Origin: Liopterus haemorrhoidalis
Taxonomy: Eukaryota > Arthropoda > Insecta > Coleoptera > Dytiscidae
Direction of reading: 5' to 3'
NCBI GenBank assembly: GCA_963971575.1
Contig: OZ020616.1
Location: forward strand, 51,567,201 to 51,631,200
Length of the DNA: 64,000 bases
The position numbers were made by a program, and so were the translations under genes. The notes under the pieces were generated by a model. That model had not been told where the DNA came from and did not search any database. It saw only the letters and a list, made by a program, of their open reading frames with translations. Below are positions 52,890-63,218 of the stretch, one piece after another; position 1 is the first letter of the stretch; each line of letters begins with the position of its first letter.

Positions 52890-54560
52890 CCGGTTACGTT
52901 TCTTTACAACGTACCATTTATTGTCCACTAGGTAGCGAGCCTGTGATATTATATTACGTCTAATCTCAAACTGAAGTGAGATTACTGACTAAAGGAGATC
53001 GGGTATTAGGCGTGAGTGTGATCCAGGGTTCATCATTACGATATGTGAATTAAATGATATATATTTGTACTTACCAACCGACTGAACAGGCATCTTGCAT
53101 TTAAGTTTGGAACTAACCTGTTCACTAAAGTTCAAATGTGAAGGTTTACACACGTTAACACGGTTTAAAATTAATGAATTAAATTTATTAACGGTAATAT
53201 TTACTAATAGTTTAAATGATTAAAAGATTAATATGTATTTAAAATAAAAATGTTAAACAAACAGAATCGAGTTGTTCACCAGAATGTCAAACCAGTCCCT
53301 CTACAAATGCCACTACTTAGTTCTTACTACTAACAAGACCGAATACTCTCTGATCTCCTTTTCAGAGAGTCGTGTGTTTTTGTAAGGCATTTCAGGGCGT
53401 TTCGACGAAAAAGGGAAAAAGGTTGTTCAAGGAACTGTCAAAGTTATTAAATAATAACTTTGAACAAATTGCTCCTTGAACATAAACTTTAAAAAAATAT
53501 TTCAAAGTTACGTGTCGTAGACATAAAATTTCTAAAATTTTATTATCTATTTGAATTCTCAAAAAAATATACCCTTTTAAAAATCCCAAGAAATGCCTTT
53601 CAAAGGAATTCTCCCGACGGGTATTTGTGAAAGTTTCTGATGGACTACTCGATTCGTTACACAATTATTCAAGAAACGAGGAATTATGGAAAACTGTGGC
53701 TGGATATTAAACATCTTGCGGTCAATAGAATACGCTGGAAGAGTTTTGTAGAAGTGTAGCCCTATGCTCCTCATAGGAGCCAACGGAACATATATATATA
53801 TATTTATTTATCTGTCATATTTAATATTGTATTTTCATTTTTAATTTTTTCCAAATGTATTTCATCTTTTGTTCAAGGGATTTATCATATATGTACTGAC
53901 AAATATAAACGTCGTAAGATGTCTAGCATGAAATAAATATTATTATTTTATTTTTATTATTATTTATACCTAAGATAATTTGTAATCAGAATAATATGCA
54001 CAACTGTGAATAATAGGAATAGGTATGATGAACTAAATTTTAATTAATATTAAACAGTGACATTTTGTCTGGCGACGGTTATAAATAGTATAAACATATT
54101 TTACGTGAAATAACCATTGAGACAATTTATTAACGTTGTAACATAACGTTGGGAAATAACGTTTCATTACTAACATAACGTTAGCCCTGGTACAGTGGCA
54201 CTCATCCACTATTAGCTGTGCGCCATGATATATTTCATTTATTCTGTTTATGTCCAGAAAGTAAGTTGTTGTGTTTGTGACATATTCATTATTCCCACTG
54301 TGAATTCAATATATGAATTTCAAATCAGATGTTCATTAAATTACATTGTGTTATCTTTGTTTGTGGATGCTATACTCGGGTACATAACTCGATGTATATG
54401 CATTAGATTTAATTTACTTAATACATGTAAGGAATGTTGGAATATCTTGTATTTATGTAAATATTTGCCAAAGAAGATTGATGGGGAAATGGAAAAATGA
54501 CTTCAAATGGATAATATATCTTCATTATGTCATGAATGTTATAGATGTACTTTATTTTAT
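52890..54560. other. Unassigned AT-rich sequence
   Basis: A (TA)n run at 53791-53802 and a TTATT-rich patch at 53939-53967 may mark an old retroposon tail. Open frames at 53392-53783 show no domain. No LTR pair was found. Confidence 0.4.
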
Positions 54561-54568
54561 TTTTAAAA

Positions 54569-54862
54569 TCATTTAAAGAAAAAAGATCTGGGAGGCAAGA
54601 ATGAACTGTCTAAAACTGTAGGCATTAGTAGCTTGAAATTTGTTATAACTAAAATTTTCTTGCGAAGTCTTTTTACTGGCCTACAGGTATTCAATCTTTT
54701 CACCCGTATCCTCGTAACCATTATGTGCCTCCTCATCCTCATCATGTGTCCTATCCACAGTAATCGTCTAGCTCTTAGTTCTTGTGTGATATTCGGAATA
54801 CAGTTCTCGGATATCTTTGTTCTTACGGATTCTCCATTCACCATTAATTTGAATGGGACCAA
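54569..54862 (-). pseudogene. LINE C-terminal fragment (RTE-like)
   Basis: 97 codons, open. Residues 9-50 read GESVRTKISENCIPNITQEL then RARRLLWIGHMMRMRRHIMV, the RL-W-GH-RM post-RT pattern also seen at 7255 and 37040, and CRPVKRLRKKI where GRP-W is expected. RT and endonuclease are absent. Similarity is modest. Confidence 0.55.
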
Positions 54863-54869
54863 AAATTCT

Positions 54870-56452
54870 GCGTAATATTTTATTTTATATGATTGTTTAA
54901 AGCAGAACTTTTGTCAAAAAATACTGAACTTGAAAATAGAATACCACTTAGCACACGTGTTCTTTACAAAAATTAAATGATTTTGACCCACAGCACCTAT
55001 TTGTGAACAGCAGTAGATACTAGTTGGCGGCAAAAATAGATCACTAACTCCAATAAATAAAAGTAATTTTCACAATAGAACAAAATACATTTCGGCATAA
55101 ATCTCGTGAAAGGACTGTCTTTATGGCGCGCAGAAAGCGGGAGAACGCTATGATAGACAGTGACAAATACAGAGAACAGTCAAAGAAACAAGTATCCGTT
55201 TTAACTTGTACATTATTCTTATTAGTTAGCTCTTCAAACTTAAGTGCCATCTTTTAAAATCAAACTATAGGGCAGTCGGCGAAAGGTGCAGTTGCGTCAC
55301 TGGAAACGTCACATGTTTTTGTGACGTTTTGTTTAGTACGTCTACATAGCATCCATTTAACAAATGTAATATTCGTACGCTGTCAATTGTATCGTAATGA
55401 AATTAAAATAATAAGAACACAATAGAAACAAATAAACTATTCTAATAGGCGAAGTAGTCCTAAAAAGGGTGGTGTGATTCAAAAATATGATCAAAGAAAA
55501 GAAAATAGAATTACGTTGAATTTAACCTAAAAAGCTACTACAATATCAAATGGAAATCTATAAGATATCTATAAGAAAATATACAACTAAACACAAAACT
55601 GTTAAATAAACAACAAACCAAATTAAAAAGAAATTACTATAAGTTAGAAATGTGAACACAAGTATCAAAACACATCAAAGCGTATTATAAAATGTCAAAT
55701 GTAAACATTGTTTTATTTAGCGATACCAATACAAATGTCACTATATTAAATAAACACTTTTAAAATTTGTAAATCTTCAAAATGACAATGGAACACAAAC
55801 TAAATATGACTTCAAATGTTTTAGTAAAATAAAAGAGTGAAGAGCAATATTAGTCTATAATTCTCATGCAAAAAAAAATCGATTTAGTAATTTTCTCGCC
55901 ACTAAGTTTGTCATTGAAGTTATGACGCAAAATGACCAACTGCGTTGATTGAACGACTGACCTATAGTAGTTTTTGAGTTTTGTGTGGACAGACACACAT
56001 ACATACAGACAGACATATAGACAGACAAACAAAAAATTTAAAAATGAGCAAAATGGTCTAAGCTATTTATATTAAAGATACCAAAGTCAGTATACTAAAA
56101 AAAAAAAAATGTACAAACAGAGCTTGTGCGGAATACAGTAATATAAATGGACCAAGATTAATTTTGGGGAAGTATTGCTAAAGAAGTTTCAGAATCAAAT
56201 AAGTTTTGTAGTTATTTAATTATACCAGTTATTTGTACAGAATAATTTTTATAATAATAATATAAACTATTTATTCAGTAAGTAGAACAGTACAGGCTGA
56301 TTTTATACTCGTGTTATAAAATATATGAGCAATCGTAATTACCGCTACTTATATAAACTTATATTTACAAAATAAGTTAGGTTATGTTATTGTTCTGAAA
56401 TGATCTTTTTAAATTGCTTATTATTTTCTCCAATAATAACTAATAAATTTCA
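54870..56452. other. Unassigned AT-rich sequence
   Basis: An ACAGACAGACATATAGACAG microsatellite lies at about 56005-56030. No gene. Confidence 0.4.
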
Positions 56453-56570
56453 ATGAAAATGAATTACTATACATCTAACATTTTAAATCAGACGTCCTCT
56501 TCGTCCGAAGGTTTGATTATAACTAAACTTTACCATAGCAGTGAGCGCTGTATTTATATAACGTTACTTC
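56453..56570 (+). repeat. Block shared with 19915-20005
   Basis: TACATCTAACATTTTAAATC, AGACGTCCTCTTC and TACCATAGCAGTGAGCGCT match 19915-19997. Translated, SNILNQTSSSSEG...LYHSSER parallels SKILNQTSSSTED...LYHSER downstream of the pogo-like fragment, so this may be the same element's 3' portion. Confidence 0.6.
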
Positions 56571-56574
56571 TCTA

Positions 56575-57160
56575 TGAAAGAAGATATGACTTCTTTAAAT
56601 GTCAGTTCGTTTTTATATCACTATCAGTGTTACTTTAATGAGTCCTCGGGTTTAGATATTTAAATAATAATAAATTAAAGTAATAATAAATTGACCCCTT
56701 TGGGTTCTCATTTCTTTTATCCAACGCCTTCTAATAGATCTGTAAATGTTACCTTGTTAATTTATATGTCTCGATGCGCCTTTGCCCTTTCTCGTGATAA
56801 ATACGAACAAGACATTCCAATTAAAATTATTAAGATGTATGTGTTTTGAAGTAAAATTCTTCTTTTATGGCTGTTAAAATCCTCAAACTATCACCCTATT
56901 TACGATGCAATTACGTGCATTTGTTTTTGTATTTTTATTGCGACAGTATCGTGATGTGACATTACTTCAAATTGCCGTTTTTATGGTTTTACACCATCAT
57001 GTTAACAACTAATGCAGTCGAAATTGGAAAATAAAAATTTCAATTCAAATAAAAATCGAATGAAAATTTTAGTAGTTTAATTAGTATTCAGGATGAATAA
57101 AATAATACTTCTTTTTTATTGGGTACCGTCTCTTAAGGGCATGGTCGAGAGATAAAAATC
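56575..57160. other. Unassigned AT-rich sequence
   Basis: No supported feature. Confidence 0.35.
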
Positions 57161-57165
57161 AGAAG

Positions 57166-57238
57166 GAAGTGGTGGGATTTGAACCAGCATCTCTGTGCTA
57201 TGTTGGCAACCGTCTTACCATGGAGCCACAGCAACTCT
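57166..57238 (-). other. tRNA-like sequence
   Basis: Minus strand: TGGCTCCATGGTAAGACGG (A-box-like) and TGGTTCAAATCCC (B box) at tRNA spacing. Acceptor and T stems pair only in part, so a functional tRNA is doubtful. Confidence 0.5.
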
Positions 57239-57239
57239 T

Positions 57240-57735
57240 AAAAAGATTATAAACATCCACTTATATGTACTTTTTCTATCAATTGTTTTATTATTTGCGT
57301 AAAGTCTAAACAAATAATTTTTACATTCCTTTGATGTAAAAATATCTTTTTATCCTTGATATTCAGCTGTAGAGTAAACAAGACAGAATATCCGTCTTTT
57401 TCTTCAAATATTCGTGTCTATCTGGTGTAGACCAAAAGGAATTTCTGTCCAAACAAGGGGGTATTTCAGTCTCCTTTTGTCACTTTAGGATTTACACAAA
57501 GCCTGTAACGCGATATCATATATCCCGTGGTTCATACAACGGCCACAGGCAGCGCTCTACAACATCACACGAACACCAAAAGAAAACAGCGTCATATTGA
57601 AAATCGACCGGACACGAATTTAAAATAGCGACAATGAAAATTTACGTTGTATATTGTTAAAAAAACTCAGCGTGTTTATTTATGTACAAAGGTATCGAGA
57701 AATAATATAACTTACAACAGTGATTTTAATAAAAA
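57240..57735. other. Unassigned sequence
   Basis: No supported feature. Confidence 0.35.
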
Positions 57736-57736
57736 A

Positions 57737-58789
57737 TTGATGTGAAGTGTGAATTTTCACACATTTCAGGGTTTCGCAGGTATTTAGTAAGTGAATAATG
57801 ATTATTTGGGATTCCAAAACAAATTTTATGTTAAAATATATATTTTTTTTTGTTAATTTTAATTCGAATGCCTAATACCATTATGTAGGTTTCTAAATAT
57901 GTGCAGTATTTTTTTTTTTATATGTAGAAAGTTTCAATAAGATTTTGAAAATTGCGCCTATGGCTTCCATTGGTTGTTTTAGTCGTAAGCTCTGCCCTTC
58001 TGATTTCGTGTATTCAACAATTTCCACTTATTAAATTTACGATTTTAAAAATTAAATGCAATATTTGCGCAAATATAACCAGAATTTTGAAAAAATAATT
58101 TAAACAAAATAAAAATGAAAAAAAAAAGAAAAATGAAATTGCCTCGTGGACGAATCGAACTCGAGTTTGCAAATTAGAACGCCAATACCCTACGCATTAC
58201 ACCATCAAAGCGCTCTGTTTACTGTACTACATAATATCATTAAATATTTTACATGGTCAAGCAAAAAACAAAAAATGCGTTATTTTCTGAATACATAATC
58301 TGATCAAAAATTCCTGTTGTACTATTCCGGTTCACACAAATGTACATTACTTAGATCTTTTTCAGATTTTTAGTTTAAACCATCTGGGCTACAGGGTGTG
58401 GGAGAAATTTTTTTTTGCACAATTTTGGTAAAAATCGTGTCATAATAATTTAATTTGCAAAAATAAAATTTTGATTGTTAATTCACGTACTAAGGGCTTT
58501 CATTTGATACCCTACTCAGAATTTAAAAAAAATATTTTGGTTTCGATGAGTACATATTTGTTTATATTTTTAGGGGGATATGTTTTTTAGATGATTTAGT
58601 ATTTTTCCTATGTGCTGGTTAAAGAGTTGTATAAGCATGCCAAATTTCAGCTCTTAAGGTTTAGCTGTTTGGCTACAATTTTTACCGAACTGACAGACAG
58701 ACAGATAGACAGAGAGGCAAGCAGACAGACAGACAGACAGACGAGAAAATGACGGTATAAGGGTTTTTGGGTCATATCTACAAAACCCT
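57737..58789 (+). mobile_element. Repeat family R, copy 4 (1053 bp)
   Basis: Begins TTGATGTGAAGTGTGAATTT after an A run and ends TACAAAACCCT before AAAACGG, the same limits as copy 1. Internal order is the same: hairpin GTGTGAATTTTCACAC, tRNA-like block, TTCATTTGATACCCTAC, a (CAGA)n run (58690-58742, longest of all copies) and GACGGTATAAGGG. Non-coding. Confidence 0.87.
58140..58211 (-). other. tRNA-like sequence in repeat R copy 4
   Basis: Same type as copy 1: TGATGGTGTAATGCGTAG and GAGTTCGATTCG as A and B blocks. The acceptor halves GCTTTGA and ACGAGGC pair at six of seven positions. The T stem is unpaired. Confidence 0.6.
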
Positions 58790-59551
58790 AAAACGGTTCT
58801 AAGTCGGCTTCTAGGGTACTTACTACTCAGACTGCATAACTAGAGAATGTTTTATGGTAGACCTAACGGTAAAAAAATGTCTTATGAAATAAACAACCGT
58901 CATAAACATTTTACAATGACTAACACAGTTTTATTCAGTTACTGAAGATGGCTACTTCGTTGCCGAAATGTACGTCTAGTGACAATAAAATTTATTTGTA
59001 AAATAATCTATTTAAGTTACCAAACTACATCTATCGAATTTTCAAAATCGTAGGATCAGATATATAGTTTTTGAGACAAATTTCTTGACAAAACAAGTCA
59101 ATTTTAAAGTGAAAATAGCCGTAAGAAACTTTCTTTTTGATAAACATATTAGAGTGTTCAGATGTAGGGTTGTAAGGGAAATATTTTCGGTAAACCTCCC
59201 TTGATATGACAAATAAATCATCTCTGCTCTCCATTCCCTTAAGAGGGCGTTACAGCTAAACCACAATACCCCAACAAATCAATTGCATCCCAGTTGTATG
59301 GTGTTTGTATTTTGCATTACAACATCAGCCTTTAGCACATCCAATCACATTGTCAATAGCATATTCGACATACAACACATAACTTATTGAACACAACATG
59401 TAATAAATATCAAATGTGCAATATATGTCGCTATATGGCTAAACCACTCGTCTACGCACAATATTAAATCATTTATGAATTATTTCTCGCTCAAAAAAGA
59501 CAAGAATACACTAGTTTATTATTTTGTAGCTTGGAACGAATCCAAATATCA
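58790..59551. other. Unassigned sequence with a hairpin motif
   Basis: 58942-58980 (CTGAAGATGGCTACTTCGTT, GCCGAAATGTACGTC) followed by GACAATAAAATTTATTTG looks like the 3' end of a retroposon and parallels the hairpin at 5035-5074. No coding sequence; the minus frames at 59031-59266 are not called. Confidence 0.45.
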
Positions 59552-60030
59552 TACGAGGGTTACCTATTATGTTTTTACAAACGATCACTAGATGGCAATA
59601 TTGTAGTGTGTCATTACTATATTCGTAAAATTTGACACTTGTTATTGTGAAATCACTGGCAGCTTATAAATTGACCGATTAGTTGACAGTGAGCGTTAAA
59701 AAAACAAGTTTGTGAAAAAATGTATATTACTCGTGAAGATTTTCGTTGGATGATGTTTTACGATTTTATTTATTTATTTATTTAAACAGTAACTATACAG
59801 ATTTGTACAGTAGTGCACAAGTCCAGTTACACAGTACTGAAAAAAAAAATACAATACAGTTATAATAATAATATAGAAATACTAATAATGAATAAAATAA
59901 AGAATAAATCAATAAGATACAATATAATTAGTCTAATTTATTTTTATATTAACAAACTTTGTGTAGTTGTCGTAAAAGATATCTACATCTCTATCAGAGC
60001 TCGTTTACTAGACTGAGCATTTTGTTCAGT

Positions 60031-60405
60031 GCCCAGCAAACATTCAACTAACGGCCGAATGCCGGCAAACTGCTTTTATGCTGGTAAATTACTAGCACCA
60101 AAAGTAAGTGCAACTCCAGTATTAATAATGTACTTCACATTTGTATTTCGCATTCCGCCTATACGAATACTTTACCAGCATTTTATAAGCACTCTTCTTC
60201 ACTCATACTTTTTAATTAAAACCATCAGAAATAAATCTTGCAACTAGTGCGATTATTTTGCACTTTACCGTTGCTGGGCCGGCAACTGATACATCAATGG
60301 GCCAGTAATGGCCACGGGGACACCGGGGTACTGGCCCACTACTTTTAATGCCGGGGAGTATGTGCTTTACCAGTACTGACCCGTATAAAAATGTTTGCTG
60401 GGTGG
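60031..60405. mobile_element. Small TIR element with CCCAGCAAACATT ends
   Basis: GCCCAGCAAACATT at 60031 and AATGTTTGCTGGGT ending near 60403 are inverted. The interior is GC-rich near the right end (GCCGGCAACTG, GGCCACGGGGACACCGGGG). No coding frame. Target duplication not resolved. Confidence 0.6.
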
Positions 60406-60558
60406 TGACATAGATTCTAAAATTTTGAAAAAGTGATCATTTTTAATTCTCAATCTTATGTCAGGGACTCGAATATTTAAATTTTGAAGAAGTTCTGGGG
60501 CATCTAGTTTATTATTAAATAATTTAAACGCAAATTTCAAAGTGTGGATGTCGCGTCT

Positions 60559-61215
60559 CTATTCTAATGTTTGAAATTTCTTGCTATTATTGAGATCTAG
60601 GTTATTTAACTGGTTTACATAAGAGAAACGAAAAGGATATGTTCCGGTTAATTTCAGGGTCAGGTTTCTTACAAATCCCTTTTGTACTTTTTCTATTTGA
60701 TTTTTGTGGGATATTGTTTTTGGGCTCCAGTTTGTATTCGCGTACTCTAATTTAGGTCGAACTAGTGCACAGTACAGTAACCAAGTTGTAGATATCTTAA
60801 AACTACCACTGTGTCTTAATATAAATCCTAAAGTTTTTAGGGCACTACTCACTATATTGTCTATGTGGTCCTAAAATTAAAATCGTTTCTAAATAGTACA
60901 CCTAAGTCTTTCACTTTACTATCTCTAAGCATAGTACTATATTGTCAATATGGTAATTGTGGGTTATTTTGTTTATATTACGTGTAAAGGATATTACTTT
61001 GCATTTGTTTATGTCCATTGTAAGTTTAGTCGCACCAGCTCACTACACTATTTAAATCTTCTTGCAACAGCAGGCTGTCCTCCGACTTGTTGATTACACT
61101 GAACAGCTTAAGATCGTCTGCATAAAGGAGTGTCTCACTGGTTCCTACTTCCACAGGTAAATCTTTAATAAGTGGGAGGAACAGAAAGGGGCCTATAATT
61201 GTTTCTTGGGGTACG
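60559..61215 (-). pseudogene. LINE reverse transcriptase C-terminal half
   Basis: Minus strand from 61215: FLPLIKDLPVEVGTSETLLY then ADDLKLFSVINKSEDSLLLQ, EDLNSVVSWCD, giving the catalytic YADD and domain 6, then a stop. The open segment 60852-60559 continues SSALKTLGFILRHSGSFK, LLYCALVRPKLEYANTNWSP and NQIEKVQKGFVRNL, the typical post-RT region of Rex1/CR1/jockey-type proteins. Several stops and frameshifts separate the pieces. Confidence 0.8.
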
Positions 61216-61481
61216 CCAAATGTGATTTTAGTAAAGGCCTATCTCAACAACAATGCATAGATTCGCTTCGTTCAACTTTTGGTAATGAAGCACTCTCATA
61301 AAATCATCAGAAAAGATTGTTTACAATTGGTTTGCAGAATTTCGTCGTGGTCGTGCGTCCATCAGTGATAAATCTCGTGAAGTTCGACTAAAATCGGTTG
61401 TGATTCAAAAAAACATCGATGCTGTGCGCAAAATGATTGAAGAAGATCGGCATGTGTTTCCTCATAATATTATAATCTATG

Positions 61482-62273
61482 GACGTAAGTCATCTAATTC
61501 AAGACTTTTATCTTTTATATTGTCGCTAAGTGTTATTTGTTTATAGAGTATTTATTAAAATTAAGACAAGAATTTTTGTGGCATCCTAATTAAAGTGATG
61601 TTCCTCACAGACATAATTTTAGAAGCAGTCTGGGATGCGTAGGTTGTTAAAACAAAAACTTTTCAAAAGTACAAAAAGAATAAAAAAGTTGAAAACAGAC
61701 AATGAAAATAAATTCAATGAAGAGTTGGTAAAAGTATAAAAGGTTCTTTAAAGTAAAAGAGAAATAAAAGAAAATTAAATATGAAGCCCTGTAAAGTGAA
61801 ATATGACAGTGATAAAGAAAACTGTCAAATTTTTATGAAAGGATTTTTGCTAGCATGCGAAAAAGTCATTCGTCTTTTCACCAATATAATCACATTGTGA
61901 AAATTTTCTTCAATGTTATATTATATTATAATCAAAAAGGTAATTAGAAGCGCTGTATTCATTAATTAAGATTTTGTTTTAATTAATGAACTTACAAGAT
62001 AAGAAAATACTTAATGTTTTATAAATATATAGTTAGAATAACAAGAAATTCATTCTGCTTCGCTGTCATGGTTACAAGGCTAAACTCGCAGCCAAATCAA
62101 GAATACAACTGGAAAACGGGGAAATAAAGCGACGCCCGTAAGAATATATATAACTTACAGATGTAAGAAACTTTCTCACTCTTCTAGAGCGCTATCTGTC
62201 GGGTTGATTATTGACCTCACTCATGTAACTCTTTCAACTTACTCTGAGAAGTATCATATCTTTTAAAGTATTA
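61482..62273. other. Unassigned AT-rich sequence
   Basis: No supported feature. Confidence 0.35.
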
Positions 62274-62837
62274 GACCGGGAGCTCATGACATTTTTGGTC
62301 TCCGATTTCATACAGCATGCCTTTTGGAGGAGAGAATATTTACCCTGTGACAACAAAAAAGGGATGGTACTAAACCCCTGCACGCTTTCCGGTCATAGGG
62401 AAAATTGCATTTCCACTTGCACAAAATTTTTGTGTTTTTCTCTGATTTAATATTGCTTGCCCTTTTGACAAAAGAAAGTTATAACAAATTTAAAGTCTTT
62501 TAATTATAGGCATGCTGTATGAAAACGCGGAAAATCATATTTTTTTATTACAAGATCACATGACCGTTTGAGCCCTTTGGGACCCTCCGAATCTCATGCA
62601 TTTATTTAAAAGACTTTAAATTTGTTATAACTTTCTTTTGACAAAAGGGCAAGCAATATTAAATCAGAGAAAGCACAAAAATTTTGTGTTTAAGTAGAAA
62701 TGCAATTTTCCCTATGACCGGAAAGCGTGCAGGGGTTTAGTACCATCCCTTTTTTGTTGTCACAGGGTAAATATTCTCTCCTCCAAAAGGCATGCTGTAT
62801 GAAATCGGAGACCAAAAACTGTCATGAGCTCTCGGTC
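62274..62837. mobile_element. Fold-back MITE with 229-bp arms
   Basis: Left arm 62274-62502 and right arm 62607-62837 are inverted copies, near-identical by eye: GACCGGGAGCTCATGACA and ATTTCATACAGCATGCCTTT on the left are answered by AAAGGCATGCTGTATGAAAT and CATGAGCTCTCGGTC. TA flanks both ends (62272-62273, 62838-62839). The ~100-nt centre repeats a GGCATGCTGTATGAAAACG piece. Non-coding; a transcript would form a long hairpin. Confidence 0.9.
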
Positions 62838-62839
62838 TA

Positions 62840-63215
62840 TATACCAGGTCTGTTTAAATTTGACTTGTATTTTATTTTTCATGTTGGATTTAAATGAATT
62901 TACATTCGAGGGTTATTTCATAAATAATGCACAGGTTGGCTACACTGCGGGTTGAATGAAACAACAACAGTGATAATTATGTCAATTGTAGTTGAAGGCT
63001 CGAGGATGAAGCGTGTGTTTTGTTTTCATTTATAACGTACTCTGTTCAAACTAATGGCAAATCGTGGCTTACGTATTCTGGCATTTATATCAGCATCAGT
63101 TCCTCCACTTTCGGTAACTATACCTAAGTAGCAGAACTCGTCTATTCGATTGATACCTGTGTCATTTAATTGGATTGGTTGGTTATTGGTGGTTTATACT
63201 CTCTGGTTTATACTT
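62840..63215. other. Unassigned sequence with a mariner-like terminus
   Basis: CGAGGGTTATTTCATAAATA at 62909 resembles the TIR at 59554, without a partner. The stretch next to 63215 is probably LINE 3' sequence. Confidence 0.4.
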
Positions 63216-63218
63216 TCG

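Larger units (their letters stand above)
59769..61223 (-). mobile_element. LINE inserted in the mariner, with (AAAT)n tail
   Basis: GATTTTA before (59762-59768) and after (61224-61230) is the target duplication, and the split frame confirms both edges. On the minus strand the element ends in TAAATAAATAAATAAA. It is 5'-truncated within RT. A separate TIR element (60031-60405) sits in its 3' UTR. Confidence 0.85.
59554..61480 (+). pseudogene. mariner (irritans-like), 5' half, split by a LINE
   Basis: Left TIR starts CGAGGGTTACCTATTATGTT after TA (59552-59553). The ATG at 59720 gives MYITREDFRWMMFYDF, interrupted at 59768. The same frame resumes at 61224 with DFSKGLSQQQCIDSLRSTFG and NEALS, a stop, then in another frame TVYNWFAEFRRGRASISDKS, REVRLKSVVIQKNIDAVRKM and IEEDRHV. 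Homology ends near 61470; catalytic domain and right TIR are missing. Confidence 0.82.

Noticed and set aside
53392..53783. Overlapping minus frames
   Set aside because: No recognisable domain, and different frames overlap; not supportable as genes.
52880..53960. Solo LTR starting TGTAGCGAACC
   Set aside because: No matching end, target duplication or second copy in the window.
58942..58980. Hammerhead ribozyme
   Set aside because: The core words are present, but there is an extra base before stem II and stem III would have almost no loop. Reported as a motif, not as an RNA gene.
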